From: an uncultured Eubacteriales bacterium
Lineage (GTDB): Bacteria; Bacillota; Clostridia; Peptostreptococcales; Anaerovoracaceae
Direction of reading: 5' to 3'
Assembly: GCA_902766915.1 (NCBI GenBank)
Contig: CACXFN010000202.1
Location: 1-5,982, forward strand
Length of the DNA stretch: 5,982 nucleotides
Shown here: one piece after another, positions 1 through 5,595 of the stretch
How the letters are laid out: every line of letters begins with the position of its first letter
Numbering within the stretch: position 1 is the first letter of the stretch
Notes under the pieces: generated by a model
What the model saw: the letters and a program-made list of their open reading frames with translations, nothing else
Database searches by the model: none
What the model was told of the DNA's origin: nothing
Program-made: the position numbers and the translations under genes

Positions 1-156
1 AAAAATAGCCGCTGAGTGTTTCGCTGCTATCCGCAAAAGAGCGGTAGAGCGAAGCTCAACGGCTTCCTCATCTGGCTCGACCAGGGCGGTGCCTTGGTCT
101 TTGCCATATTCGGTTTTCACAGGATCGCCGCGCGAACGATCCTGTCTGATGGGCAA
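1..156 (-). CDS. Partial unidentified open frame leaving the left edge
   Basis: A minus-strand frame is open from the TGA TGA pair at 199-204 to the window edge. Its residues look protein-like, charged and helical, for example KTEYGKDQGTALVEPDEEAV, while the plus-strand readings are serine-rich as expected of antisense shadows. There is no ATG start. A TTG at 156 lies 8 nt after GAGGG (165-169), which is the best-supported start; a GTG at 120 has no visible ribosome binding site. The GAGGG is itself inside the terminator hairpin at 155-190, so this start would be masked by the hairpin, or the gene may have lost its true 5' end. I do not recognise the family. It probably belongs to the mobile-element backbone around the restriction module. 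Confidence 0.35.
   Translation of the reverse strand, partial: MPIRQDRSRGDPVKTEYGKDQGTALVEPDEEAVELRSTALLRIAAKHSAAIF
120..144. repeat. Perfect 8-bp inverted repeat (hairpin)
   Basis: CAGGATCG at 120-127 and CGATCCTG at 137-144 are perfect complements around a GC-rich 9-nt spacer. There is no U tract on either side, so it is not a normal terminator. It lies inside the minus-strand open frame, just before the GTG at 120. Its role is unknown. Confidence 0.4.
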
Positions 157-190
157 AACAAAAGCCCTCAACTTTTCAGCTGAGAGCCTT
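155..190 (-). terminator. Rho-independent terminator, minus strand
   Basis: Read on the minus strand, AAGGCTCTCA pairs with TGAGGGCTTT in a 10-bp stem with two G-U pairs around a 10-nt loop, followed by TTTTGTTTT. The plus-strand reading would have A-C mismatches and no matching U tract, so the hairpin is built for leftward transcripts. No minus-strand gene lies directly upstream of it in the window; the nearest genes read away from it. It may be the displaced terminator of the small gene that ends at 5596. Confidence 0.65.
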
Positions 191-213
191 TGCTCTGCTC
201 ATCATAAAAATTC

Positions 214-232
214 ACAATGAGTGACTCATTGT
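214..232. promoter_or_regulatory. Perfect 19-bp palindrome upstream of the controller promoter (candidate activator site)
   Basis: ACAATGAGT, a central G, then ACTCATTGT form a perfect palindrome. A near copy of the right arm, ACTTATTGT, recurs at 239-247, 15 bp further on. The palindrome ends 3 bp before the predicted -35 box, at about -57 to -39 from the expected transcript start. That is where controller-protein dimers that activate their own promoter usually bind. The match to this logic is inferred; the sequence is not a textbook C-box. Confidence 0.6.
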
Positions 233-235
233 CTG

Positions 236-264
236 TAGACTTATTGTATTCACGTGTTTAGAAT
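236..264 (+). promoter_or_regulatory. Predicted sigma-A promoter of the controller-glycosylase-endonuclease operon
   Basis: TAGACT (236-241, four of six bases matching TTGACA) is followed after 17 bp by TAGAAT (259-264, five of six matching TATAAT). The start of transcription would be near 271, leaving a very short leader. A weak -35 next to a palindrome suits a promoter that needs an activator. No other convincing promoter lies before the three plus-strand genes. Confidence 0.55.
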
Positions 265-267
265 ACA
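245..267. promoter_or_regulatory. Inverted repeat overlapping the -10 box (candidate repressor operator)
   Basis: TGTATTC (245-251) and GAATACA (261-267) are perfect 7-bp arms around a 9-nt spacer. A third, imperfect copy, TGTGATTC, follows at 270-277. The repeat covers the promoter spacer and -10 box, so a bound regulator would block RNA polymerase. With the palindrome at 214-232 it gives a two-site layout like the OL/OR pair of restriction-modification controller proteins. Confidence 0.55.
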
Positions 268-296
268 GCTGTGATTCTATTATGGAGAATAATGCC

Positions 297-518
297 ATGC
301 AGTTAATACATATATTTGCATCCAATGTAAAACAGCAGAGACTGGCCCTTAACCTCTCTCAAGAAAAATTGGCCGAACTGTCAGGACTCCACCGCACTTA
401 CATAAGCGCTTTGGAAAGAGAACGTCGAAACATCTCTATTGACAACATTCAGAAAATAGCTGAAGCGTTACAAGTTGAGGCTTACGAATTGCTTGTTCCT
501 ACACGCGAAAGTGAATGA
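297..518 (+). CDS. Xre-family HTH regulator, probable restriction-modification controller (C) protein
   Basis: This small protein (73 residues from this start) is almost entirely a Cro/C1-type helix-turn-helix domain. The turn and recognition helix read [10 protein letters not shown] then [16 protein letters not shown], followed by a helix ending [10 protein letters not shown]. The RTYIS..ER..RNIS pattern and the length are typical of C proteins such as C.PvuII and C.BamHI, dimers that first activate and later repress their own promoter and so delay the endonuclease. GGAG at 284-287 lies 9 nt before ATG 297, so I chose that start; an in-frame ATG at 282 would add five residues but has no ribosome binding site. 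The stop overlaps the next start in ATGA, so the glycosylase is probably translationally coupled. The function as controller is inferred from size, sequence pattern, upstream repeats and the endonuclease in the same operon. Confidence 0.85.
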   Translation: MQLIHIFASNVKQQRLALNLSQEKLAELSGLHRTYISALERERRNISIDNIQKIAEALQVEAYELLVPTRESE

Positions 519-1171
519 CTCCCATGGATAAGACAATCACCTTAGACCAAGATACGCCATCCGTTATCCATCTCTGTCAAAAGGATAAGCGACTGGCCAA
601 GGTTATTTCAATGATAGGGCCTATAACTTACTCGCTACATCAAGACCCATACGTGTTTTTGATTCACGAAATAATAGAGCAAATGTTATCTGCAAAGGTT
701 GGAAATATCATCTATGGCAGATTAAGCGACCTTTGCGATGGCCATATAAGTATCGAGACAATATCAAGCCTGTCGGACGAAGAAATAAAAAGCATCGGGA
801 CCGCTAATTCTAAGGTCAAGTTCATCCGCAGTATCACAGAAGTTGTTCTTAAGGATCCGTCTTTCTTTGACAATCTGAAAGACCTTCCAGATGAAGAAGT
901 ATATCGGCGGCTTACCTCGATCAAGGGAATCGGTCCGTGGACCGCAAAAATGTATTTGCTATTTGTCCTAAACCGTAATGATATCCTTCCTTATGAGGAT
1001 GTTGCATTTCTACAAGGCTTTTCGTGGGCATACAACACGAAGGATCTGTCTCCTGCGGCTGTGAAAAAGCGGTGCAAAAAGTGGAAGCCCTATTCCTCTA
1101 TAGCTGCAAGGTATATGTATCGAGCTTTAGATACTGGCCTGACCAAACAAGAATTCCACCTTTACAAGTAA
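515..1171 (+). CDS. HhH-GPD DNA glycosylase, AlkA/3-methyladenine glycosylase II type
   Basis: The product (218 residues) should cut the N-glycosidic bond of damaged or modified bases. Residues 133-150 form the helix-hairpin-helix, with the hairpin KGIGPWT. The Asp of LPYEDVAF, residue 162, lines up with catalytic Asp238 of E. coli Alk[16 protein letters not shown] (190-204) matches the conserved W.P..S.A segment after it, though the usual Arg in PYRS is Ser. The protein is shorter than E. coli AlkA (282 residues) and seems to lack its N-terminal TATA-box-binding-like domain, resembling compact Mag1-like forms. No Fe-S cysteine cluster is seen at the C terminus, arguing against Nth or MutY. 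It overlaps the controller gene by 4 bp and ends 12 bp before the endonuclease gene; ATG 524 is an alternative start. The context suggests a job tied to methylated or cleaved DNA, but its substrate cannot be read from the sequence. Confidence 0.9.
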   Translation: MTPMDKTITLDQDTPSVIHLCQKDKRLAKVISMIGPITYSLHQDPYVFLIHEIIEQMLSAKVGNIIYGRLSDLCDGHISIETISSLSDEEIKSIGTANSKVKFIRSITEVVLKDPSFFDNLKDLPDEEVYRRLTSIKGIGPWTAKMYLLFVLNRNDILPYEDVAFLQGFSWAYNTKDLSPAAVKKRCKKWKPYSSIAARYMYRALDTGLTKQEFHLYK

Positions 1172-1183
1172 CGGGAGGATATC

Positions 1184-3226
1184 ATGAAACAGTATTTCAA
1201 AATCCATGGTGACAATGTGGTTGAGTGCGAGAGAATAGCATCTCTTATTCTTGCTGAGATTGCTCCGCACAAAATTAAAAAATCCCTAATGTCTCCTTCA
1301 ACAATCACCATCGATATGACTTTTCAGTATGGTGGTTCAGATTATGATTGGCATTTAGAATTACTCCCCGGGTTCAATAAAGCTGGCCGCGCTCGTTGGC
1401 GTGGAGATATTTTTGAACCGCTTCGTAATAATGGTAGCTTTCTGGATGAAACACCAGATGCCATTATTACAGAAATCAATAATGACAAAGAACAGATTCT
1501 GTGTGCTATCGAGTTTTGTAGTGCCCTACAAGCAGGAAATCAGGCGTGGCAACGAAGTGGCAGAGCTTATTCAACTGGACGAACAGGATGCCCTTATCTG
1601 TATATAGTGGATTTCGTCAAATATGAGTTGGATCCTAAAACCAGGGAGCGTAAGAATCTAAGATTCCCTAATGCCGCTGTCCCCTATAGCTATATCAATT
1701 TCTCGCGTGTCAGCCAAAATTTTGTTGCTCAGGTCTATGTTAAATCCGAATCGTTTGACAAAACACGGGATGCTTCTTTGGCCAATTTTGATGAAGAAAA
1801 CTTCGGAGACATTGAATTAAGAAGGTATCTTGTCAAGAAGATGGCTCACATTGATACCACTGATGAAGAAGAAATAATCCTGTTGAAAAACTTTAATGTT
1901 GTTCGTTTCCTTGCTGAATTAACGAATTCCAACACAAATCTTTCGGTCGAAGAATGGGACGAAGTCTTCAACAACGATGAAGATGTGGTAGATTATTGTG
2001 TCGATAATCAACGCTTTAATTTCCATAAGATTGTTACTCAAAAAGGCATGCACGGACAACTGGCACGTGTATTGGCAATTATTGACAAGTATAGTGCGGG
2101 GCTGGCTTCAAAGGATCTCCCCATCGGTATCATTCCGGCTGACAACAGACCCGAGTTTGCTGAAGCATTACATGAAATCTATCCGGCGTTCGACTCAAGA
2201 ACTATCGATGAAATCGCCGATCCTACTACAAACCTGATCCTTTGCCTGTTCAAAGGATTTAAGCCGCGAGGTGATGATAACCGACCTGATAGAGGACTCC
2301 TTCCTTTAGCCGCTATGTTGTCAGACAATGACAACGAAATCATGACTATTCTTTATGGTCCTATCTTGTTTAGAAACTATCAGCTTTTAATGAATAACGC
2401 TGATACTCTTGCAAGAAACAACGGCCTCTGGAAGTCGATCCTGGCTTTAAGCAATTATGTTCTTTTGGATGCCCCAATTCTTGGCAACTCTAAGGTGAAA
2501 GACGTTGAGGAATTGCTATTTACAACAGGGTACAAACAGCAATATATGCGTCTTAAGAAGTATGCCGCTCTTATTGAAGGACGAGCTTTTTCTAGTGCGC
2601 CGCAAGAATACCATGAAGATGATGTAGATACTGGTATCCACTATCTGTTTACGGAAGTATTAAAGCCAGTCTGTTTTGAAGGAATGTGTAATCCCCCGGG
2701 GGGAGATTGGAGTGGTTTCTCTGTTTTGGATCACAATTCCGAAAAAAGGTGGCTCTCACTTCCTCGCGTTAGTGATGAAATTGACGGGAAGCGCCCAGAC
2801 CATATAATCGAGGTCTTCGGTGTTCAGGATAAGCCAATACTACTATCCATTGAGTCCAAAGAGCGATCCGCTGATCTTGAAGATAATGTTGGTAGTAGGC
2901 TTATTACATACATTGAGCACTTAATGGGATATGTTCCAAATGTTGAAAAAGATCTAAGCCCTAATGCTGAATGGCAACGTGGTACCGGTCATGTTAACAA
3001 AAACGATTTCATCATGGTCTCTGCAGCTGCTTATCTGAAAGAGTATGCTCAAAGCAGCACTACCGTCCATCGGGCTAGTAACTGTGACATGCTATTTGTC
3101 ATGAATCCTGTAAAAAATGGATGGACAATAGAAATTACAAGCTTTACTCCGATGGCTCAAAGACTTGAACAGTACCTTAAGCGATTGGTAGAATCGTCTC
3201 CAAACTCGCTAATCGACCTTCAATAA
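1184..3226 (+). CDS. Type II restriction endonuclease with two PD-(D/E)XK-like motifs, probably BsmI/Mva1269I-like
   Basis: This 680-residue protein carries a clear PD-(D/E)XK nuclease motif near its C terminus: Pro538-Asp539 (RPDHIIEVFG) and Glu557-Ser-Lys559 (LLSIESKE). A second, similar motif lies near the N terminus: Pro91-Asp92 (ETPDAIITEI) and Glu110 (AIEFCSAL). There Cys112 replaces the usual Lys, and a conserved-looking QAGNQAWQRSGRA follows. From memory, the length and both motif blocks agree with R.BsmI (about 676 residues, site GAATGC). Mva1269I, of the same specificity, was shown to be a monomer with an EcoRI-like and a FokI-like active site, each cutting one strand. The central 200 residues (about 300-500) would hold the target recognition part. 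GGGAGG lies 5 nt before the ATG, so translation should be strong. It is the last gene of the operon, so the controller can delay it until the two methyltransferases opposite have acted. The endonuclease class is well supported; the exact site is inference. Confidence 0.8.
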   Translation: MKQYFKIHGDNVVECERIASLILAEIAPHKIKKSLMSPSTITIDMTFQYGGSDYDWHLELLPGFNKAGRARWRGDIFEPLRNNGSFLDETPDAIITEINNDKEQILCAIEFCSALQAGNQAWQRSGRAYSTGRTGCPYLYIVDFVKYELDPKTRERKNLRFPNAAVPYSYINFSRVSQNFVAQVYVKSESFDKTRDASLANFDEENFGDIELRRYLVKKMAHIDTTDEEEIILLKNFNVVRFLAELTNSNTNLSVEEWDEVFNNDEDVVDYCVDNQRFNFHKIVTQKGMHGQLARVLAIIDKYSAGLASKDLPIGIIPADNRPEFAEALHEIYPAFDSRTIDEIADPTTNLILCLFKGFKPRGDDNRPDRGLLPLAAMLSDNDNEIMTILYGPILFRNYQLLMNNADTLARNNGLWKSILALSNYVLLDAPILGNSKVKDVEELLFTTGYKQQYMRLKKYAALIEGRAFSSAPQEYHEDDVDTGIHYLFTEVLKPVCFEGMCNPPGGDWSGFSVLDHNSEKRWLSLPRVSDEIDGKRPDHIIEVFGVQDKPILLSIESKERSADLEDNVGSRLITYIEHLMGYVPNVEKDLSPNAEWQRGTGHVNKNDFIMVSAAAYLKEYAQSSTTVHRASNCDMLFVMNPVKNGWTIEITSFTPMAQRLEQYLKRLVESSPNSLIDLQ

Positions 3227-3232
3227 ATGAAT

Positions 3233-3267
3233 AATGCCCTTATCGGTTGATGATCGATAGGGGCATT
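3233..3267. terminator. Strong bidirectional terminator between the convergent operons
   Basis: AATGCCCTTATCG (3233-3245) and CGATAGGGGCATT (3255-3267) form a 13-bp stem around a 9-nt loop, with one T-G pair in the plus-strand reading, followed by TTTTCTTT. It starts 6 bp after the endonuclease stop and ends 4 bp before the stop of the Dam-like gene on the other strand. The minus-strand hairpin has one C-A mismatch and a weaker U-rich tail, so it should work better rightward but can serve both operons. Confidence 0.85.
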
Positions 3268-3271
3268 TTCT

Positions 3272-4081
3272 TTAGTAGTTCGTATACAAGGACTCATACA
3301 CCTGTTGGCTCTCTTTATCCATAACCTTTTTGAAACTGGAATTCCCTGAGGCTATGAAATAATGGTGCTTATATAACTCTTTGGGAAGCTCAACTGTATA
3401 ATCTGTCTCGCCGCGCTTTCCGTCAAAAGAGAGCATATACTTTATTCCACGCTGGTTCAGCCCATCAAGGAAATCCATAAACTCTTCAAAATCGATAGAG
3501 GTTGTTCCATAATAGCGGCCAACCGTATGGAAATATGGCGGGTCCAAATAAATAAGGTCACCTTCTTTTGCTTGGGCTGTTGTCTTTTGATAGTCTTCAG
3601 CCCAGAATTCAGCGCCTTTTATGTGTTCCGACCAGTCCAAGATTATTTTTCTCAGGCTGTCCGGATGTATACCCGGCCTTGTATGATGTAATGAATTATT
3701 GAAATCACCATTTGCATTAAAGCGAATAAGGCCATTCACACATGTTCTTGAAAGGAATAGTAGATCCTCCGGATTCTTGGTTCTGTTGAAGTCATCACGA
3801 ATCGCGTAATATGCGGTATAACCTTCGTCTTGAAGTCGCTTCCACCTTTCCCGATAGGCTTCTGCAAGTTCCTCGGGCTGATTCTTTATTGACTTCCATA
3901 ATTGTATAAGCGGTTCACATATATCTCCGCAAACCGCTTGGGCCGGTTGCAAGGCATAAAGAATTGCACCACCACCTACAAACGGTTCGTAATAGGTATT
4001 ATAATGCTTTGGCGTATGTTTAAGTATTTCAGCCGCTTGGGAACGTTTGCTCCCGCTCCATTTGATTACCGGGCTAAACAT
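3272..4081 (-). CDS. Dam/D12 (alpha-class) DNA adenine-N6 methyltransferase
   Basis: The product (269 residues) transfers a methyl group from S-adenosylmethionine to adenine N6 in a specific site. Motifs come in the alpha-class order: motif X as IKWSGSKR (residues 6-13), the AdoMet loop as YEPFVGGGAI (31-40) and catalytic DPPY (180-183) in LIYLDPPY. Between them lies the recognition region with RTCVNGLIRFNANGDFN, a form of the D12-class segment. The length is usual for Dam, DpnM and EcoRV-type enzymes. GAGGGG inside the last codons of the preceding gene lies 8 nt before the ATG, and the genes are 5 bp apart, so they are one transcript. It is the last gene of the modification operon. Together with the beta-class enzyme it should protect host DNA from the endonuclease opposite, one enzyme probably acting on each strand of an asymmetric site. 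The specificity cannot be read from the sequence. Confidence 0.93.
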   Translation of the reverse strand: MFSPVIKWSGSKRSQAAEILKHTPKHYNTYYEPFVGGGAILYALQPAQAVCGDICEPLIQLWKSIKNQPEELAEAYRERWKRLQDEGYTAYYAIRDDFNRTKNPEDLLFLSRTCVNGLIRFNANGDFNNSLHHTRPGIHPDSLRKIILDWSEHIKGAEFWAEDYQKTTAQAKEGDLIYLDPPYFHTVGRYYGTTSIDFEEFMDFLDGLNQRGIKYMLSFDGKRGETDYTVELPKELYKHHYFIASGNSSFKKVMDKESQQVYESLYTNY

Positions 4082-4086
4082 AATAA

Positions 4087-5043
4087 TTACCCCTCTTTTG
4101 TAATAGGCTCTAAGGTAAATGATAATTGCTGATATGAACCGGTATCCTTACCTTTAGTCGGAGGATCATCTGAAAGTATCGGTTCAAGCACCGGCTTCTT
4201 CTCCGGATCTTTGCCTTTATCTGTTTCTAATAATGGAGCAGTGTCGCATATCGCGTGTTCCAATCTTGTATTAGCAATATCAACATAAACAGAATCCGTC
4301 TCATACCCTATGTATTGACGACCTGTTTCTTTTGCAGCCACGCACTCACTTCCGGCTCCGGCAAATGGAGTAAGCATAATATCGCCCTTCTTGGAAGAGA
4401 GTAAAATCATTCTTTTCAATATCTTCAACGGCTTCTGAGTAGGATGCTTTCCATATAGAAGTTCTTCTTTTGTTTTATTATTCGAGATATCCCAGACTGT
4501 ACGCATCTGCTTCCCAGCGCTTTTCAGGAGATCACTAGAAAAATCACCATTCTTGGAGTATTCATAATCGAAATAATACTCTCTTTTTTTGGCGCCTTTA
4601 TTACACCACAGTATTGTTTCATGGCTTGCCGTAAGCCTTCTGCCTGATAGATTTGGGAATGCATTACGCTTATACCATATTACTTCGTTTATGATTTCTA
4701 TCTTCAGAAGTTGACATACCACATTGATAATTCCTGTGTTATGGTAAGTGCCAAAAATCCACATTGAACCAGTGGGCTTCAAGATTCTTTTGGCCTCGGT
4801 CAGCCATGCTCTGGTAAATTCGAAATACGATTCAAGCGTATAGTCATCCCATGTTTGCATGACCTTATTCCAATTGCCACCCATCCCGTCAAGCTTAACG
4901 CTGTTATCCCATTTCCAATCTCCCCCCTTGGACAGATTATAGGGAGGGTCAGCTATTATCAGGTCCACACTGTTATCAGGCAGTTTTTTCATACCCTCAA
5001 TACAGTCGATATTATAAATAATATTCGTGTCGAATTGCTTCAT
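4087..5043 (-). CDS. Beta-class DNA amino-methyltransferase (N6-adenine or N4-cytosine)
   Basis: The catalytic motif DPPYNLS (about residues 32-38 from this start) comes first, the target region lies in the middle, then HPTQKP (200-205) and the AdoMet-binding LTPFAGAGSE (224-233). That order is diagnostic of the beta class, as in HinfI- and DpnA-type enzymes. DPPY with Asp suggests adenine N6 rather than cytosine N4, which usually has SPPY. I start at ATG 5043, 10 nt after AAGG (5054-5057); a TTG at 5049 is in frame but only 4 nt from that site. The last 50 or so residues are a polar tail outside the methyltransferase fold, with repeated KGKD and LEPI words and a QQLSF near the end. The gene follows the HARE-HTH gene by 12 bp and precedes the Dam-type gene by 5 bp. 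Confidence 0.93.
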   Translation of the reverse strand: MKQFDTNIIYNIDCIEGMKKLPDNSVDLIIADPPYNLSKGGDWKWDNSVKLDGMGGNWNKVMQTWDDYTLESYFEFTRAWLTEAKRILKPTGSMWIFGTYHNTGIINVVCQLLKIEIINEVIWYKRNAFPNLSGRRLTASHETILWCNKGAKKREYYFDYEYSKNGDFSSDLLKSAGKQMRTVWDISNNKTKEELLYGKHPTQKPLKILKRMILLSSKKGDIMLTPFAGAGSECVAAKETGRQYIGYETDSVYVDIANTRLEHAICDTAPLLETDKGKDPEKKPVLEPILSDDPPTKGKDTGSYQQLSFTLEPITKEG

Positions 5044-5055
5044 ATTCAATGCGCC

Positions 5056-5301
5056 TTATTTCTTAAGATTGTATTTTGCAGGATGTGTTGAAGTCTGAAC
5101 AAATCTAACATTTCTGCCATTAGCAATATTTCTTCGGATACATGAATTCATCGTATTAACAGGCGTTTTTCCTGCAGATTCCAGCTTTTTATCAAAGCCA
5201 TTTTTTACAGCACATTCCCATATCTCCGGCAGAGTCATGTCTCGCTTTTCTGCTGTCAATACTTCTTCAATTAGATCTAAAAACTGATATTGTCCTCTCA
5301 T
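5056..5301 (-). CDS. Stand-alone HARE-HTH (winged-helix) domain protein
   Basis: The protein (81 residues) is one domain. It opens with FLDLIEEVLTAEKRDMTLPE, a first helix and the PLT-like turn of the HARE-HTH family, continues with IWECAVKNGF, and carries the typical GKTPVNTMNSCIRRNI (44-59). It ends in a wing strand, VRFVQTSTHPAKYNL. HARE-HTH domains occur fused to restriction endonucleases, in RNA polymerase delta subunits and in chromatin factors such as ASXL, and have been proposed to sense modified DNA. Here the domain is a separate gene, cotranscribed with two methyltransferases and opposite a restriction gene. AAAGGG lies 8 nt before the ATG. It could regulate transcription, read the methylation state or guide the methyltransferases; nothing in the sequence decides between these. 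The family call is by pattern and needs a profile search. Confidence 0.7.
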   Translation of the reverse strand: MRGQYQFLDLIEEVLTAEKRDMTLPEIWECAVKNGFDKKLESAGKTPVNTMNSCIRRNIANGRNVRFVQTSTHPAKYNLKK

Positions 5302-5318
5302 CTTAACCGCCCTTTCTG

Positions 5319-5510
5319 TTACTGAATCGCGCTCTTTCCGCTTTTAACCCATTCATCAAGTTCGGATTTTTTGAATTTCCACTGCTTTCCGATCTTATTC
5401 GCAGGAATGTCAGTCTTTTTAATCCACTCGCGAATAGTTGACGGTTTCACGCCTAAGTACTCGGCCGCTTCTTCTACACCTATCCATCTTTCCGTGTTTT
5501 CTAGATTCAT
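5319..5510 (-). CDS. Excisionase/MerR-type (HTH_17) small DNA-binding protein
   Basis: The product (63 residues from this start) is one winged helix-turn-helix of the excisionase type. WIGVEEAAEYLGVKPSTIREW is the HTH, and NKIGKQWKFKKSELDEWVKS is the wing with its typical G..W.F...ELDEW ending. Proteins of this type are either excision factors of mobile elements or local repressors. No integrase is visible nearby, and it heads the methyltransferase operon, 17 bp before the HARE-HTH gene, so a regulator of this operon is more likely. GAGGT at 5518-5522 lies 7 nt before ATG 5510. A longer frame from 5546 is rejected because it would begin upstream of the predicted transcript start near 5542. 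Confidence 0.8.
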   Translation of the reverse strand: MNLENTERWIGVEEAAEYLGVKPSTIREWIKKTDIPANKIGKQWKFKKSELDEWVKSGKSAIQ

Positions 5511-5548
5511 CCTCTGCACCTCTTTTATGAACTCAAAAAACCTCAATT

Positions 5549-5577
5549 ATAATACCATAGTTTTCTATATGTTTCAA
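5549..5577 (-). promoter_or_regulatory. Strong predicted sigma-A promoter of the methyltransferase operon
   Basis: On the minus strand TTGAAA (5577-5572) is followed after exactly 17 bp by TATTAT (5554-5549), preceded by TGG, an extended -10 element. Each hexamer differs from consensus at one base. It is clearly stronger than the promoter of the restriction operon, which fits early, unaided expression of the methyltransferases. CAGTTT occurs twice 20 bp apart just upstream (5579-5584 and 5599-5604 in the plus reading), a possible regulator site on one face of the helix. Confidence 0.75.
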
Positions 5578-5595
5578 TCAGTTTATTGCGGTTTG

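Noticed and set aside
712..924. 70-residue minus-strand frame inside the glycosylase gene
   Set aside because: It is antisense to a clear HhH-GPD protein, lacks a ribosome binding site and has shadow-like composition.
1998..2237. 79-residue plus-strand frame inside the endonuclease gene
   Set aside because: An out-of-frame shadow of a continuous 680-residue protein; no ribosome binding site or family signature.
3902..4132. 76-residue plus-strand frame across the junction of the two methyltransferases
   Set aside because: It is antisense to the conserved YEPFVGGG region of the Dam-type gene and spans a tight operon junction.
5319..5510. HTH_17 protein as true excisionase of an integrative element
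   Set aside because: No integrase or attachment site is visible, and its place at the head of the methyltransferase operon favours a regulator.
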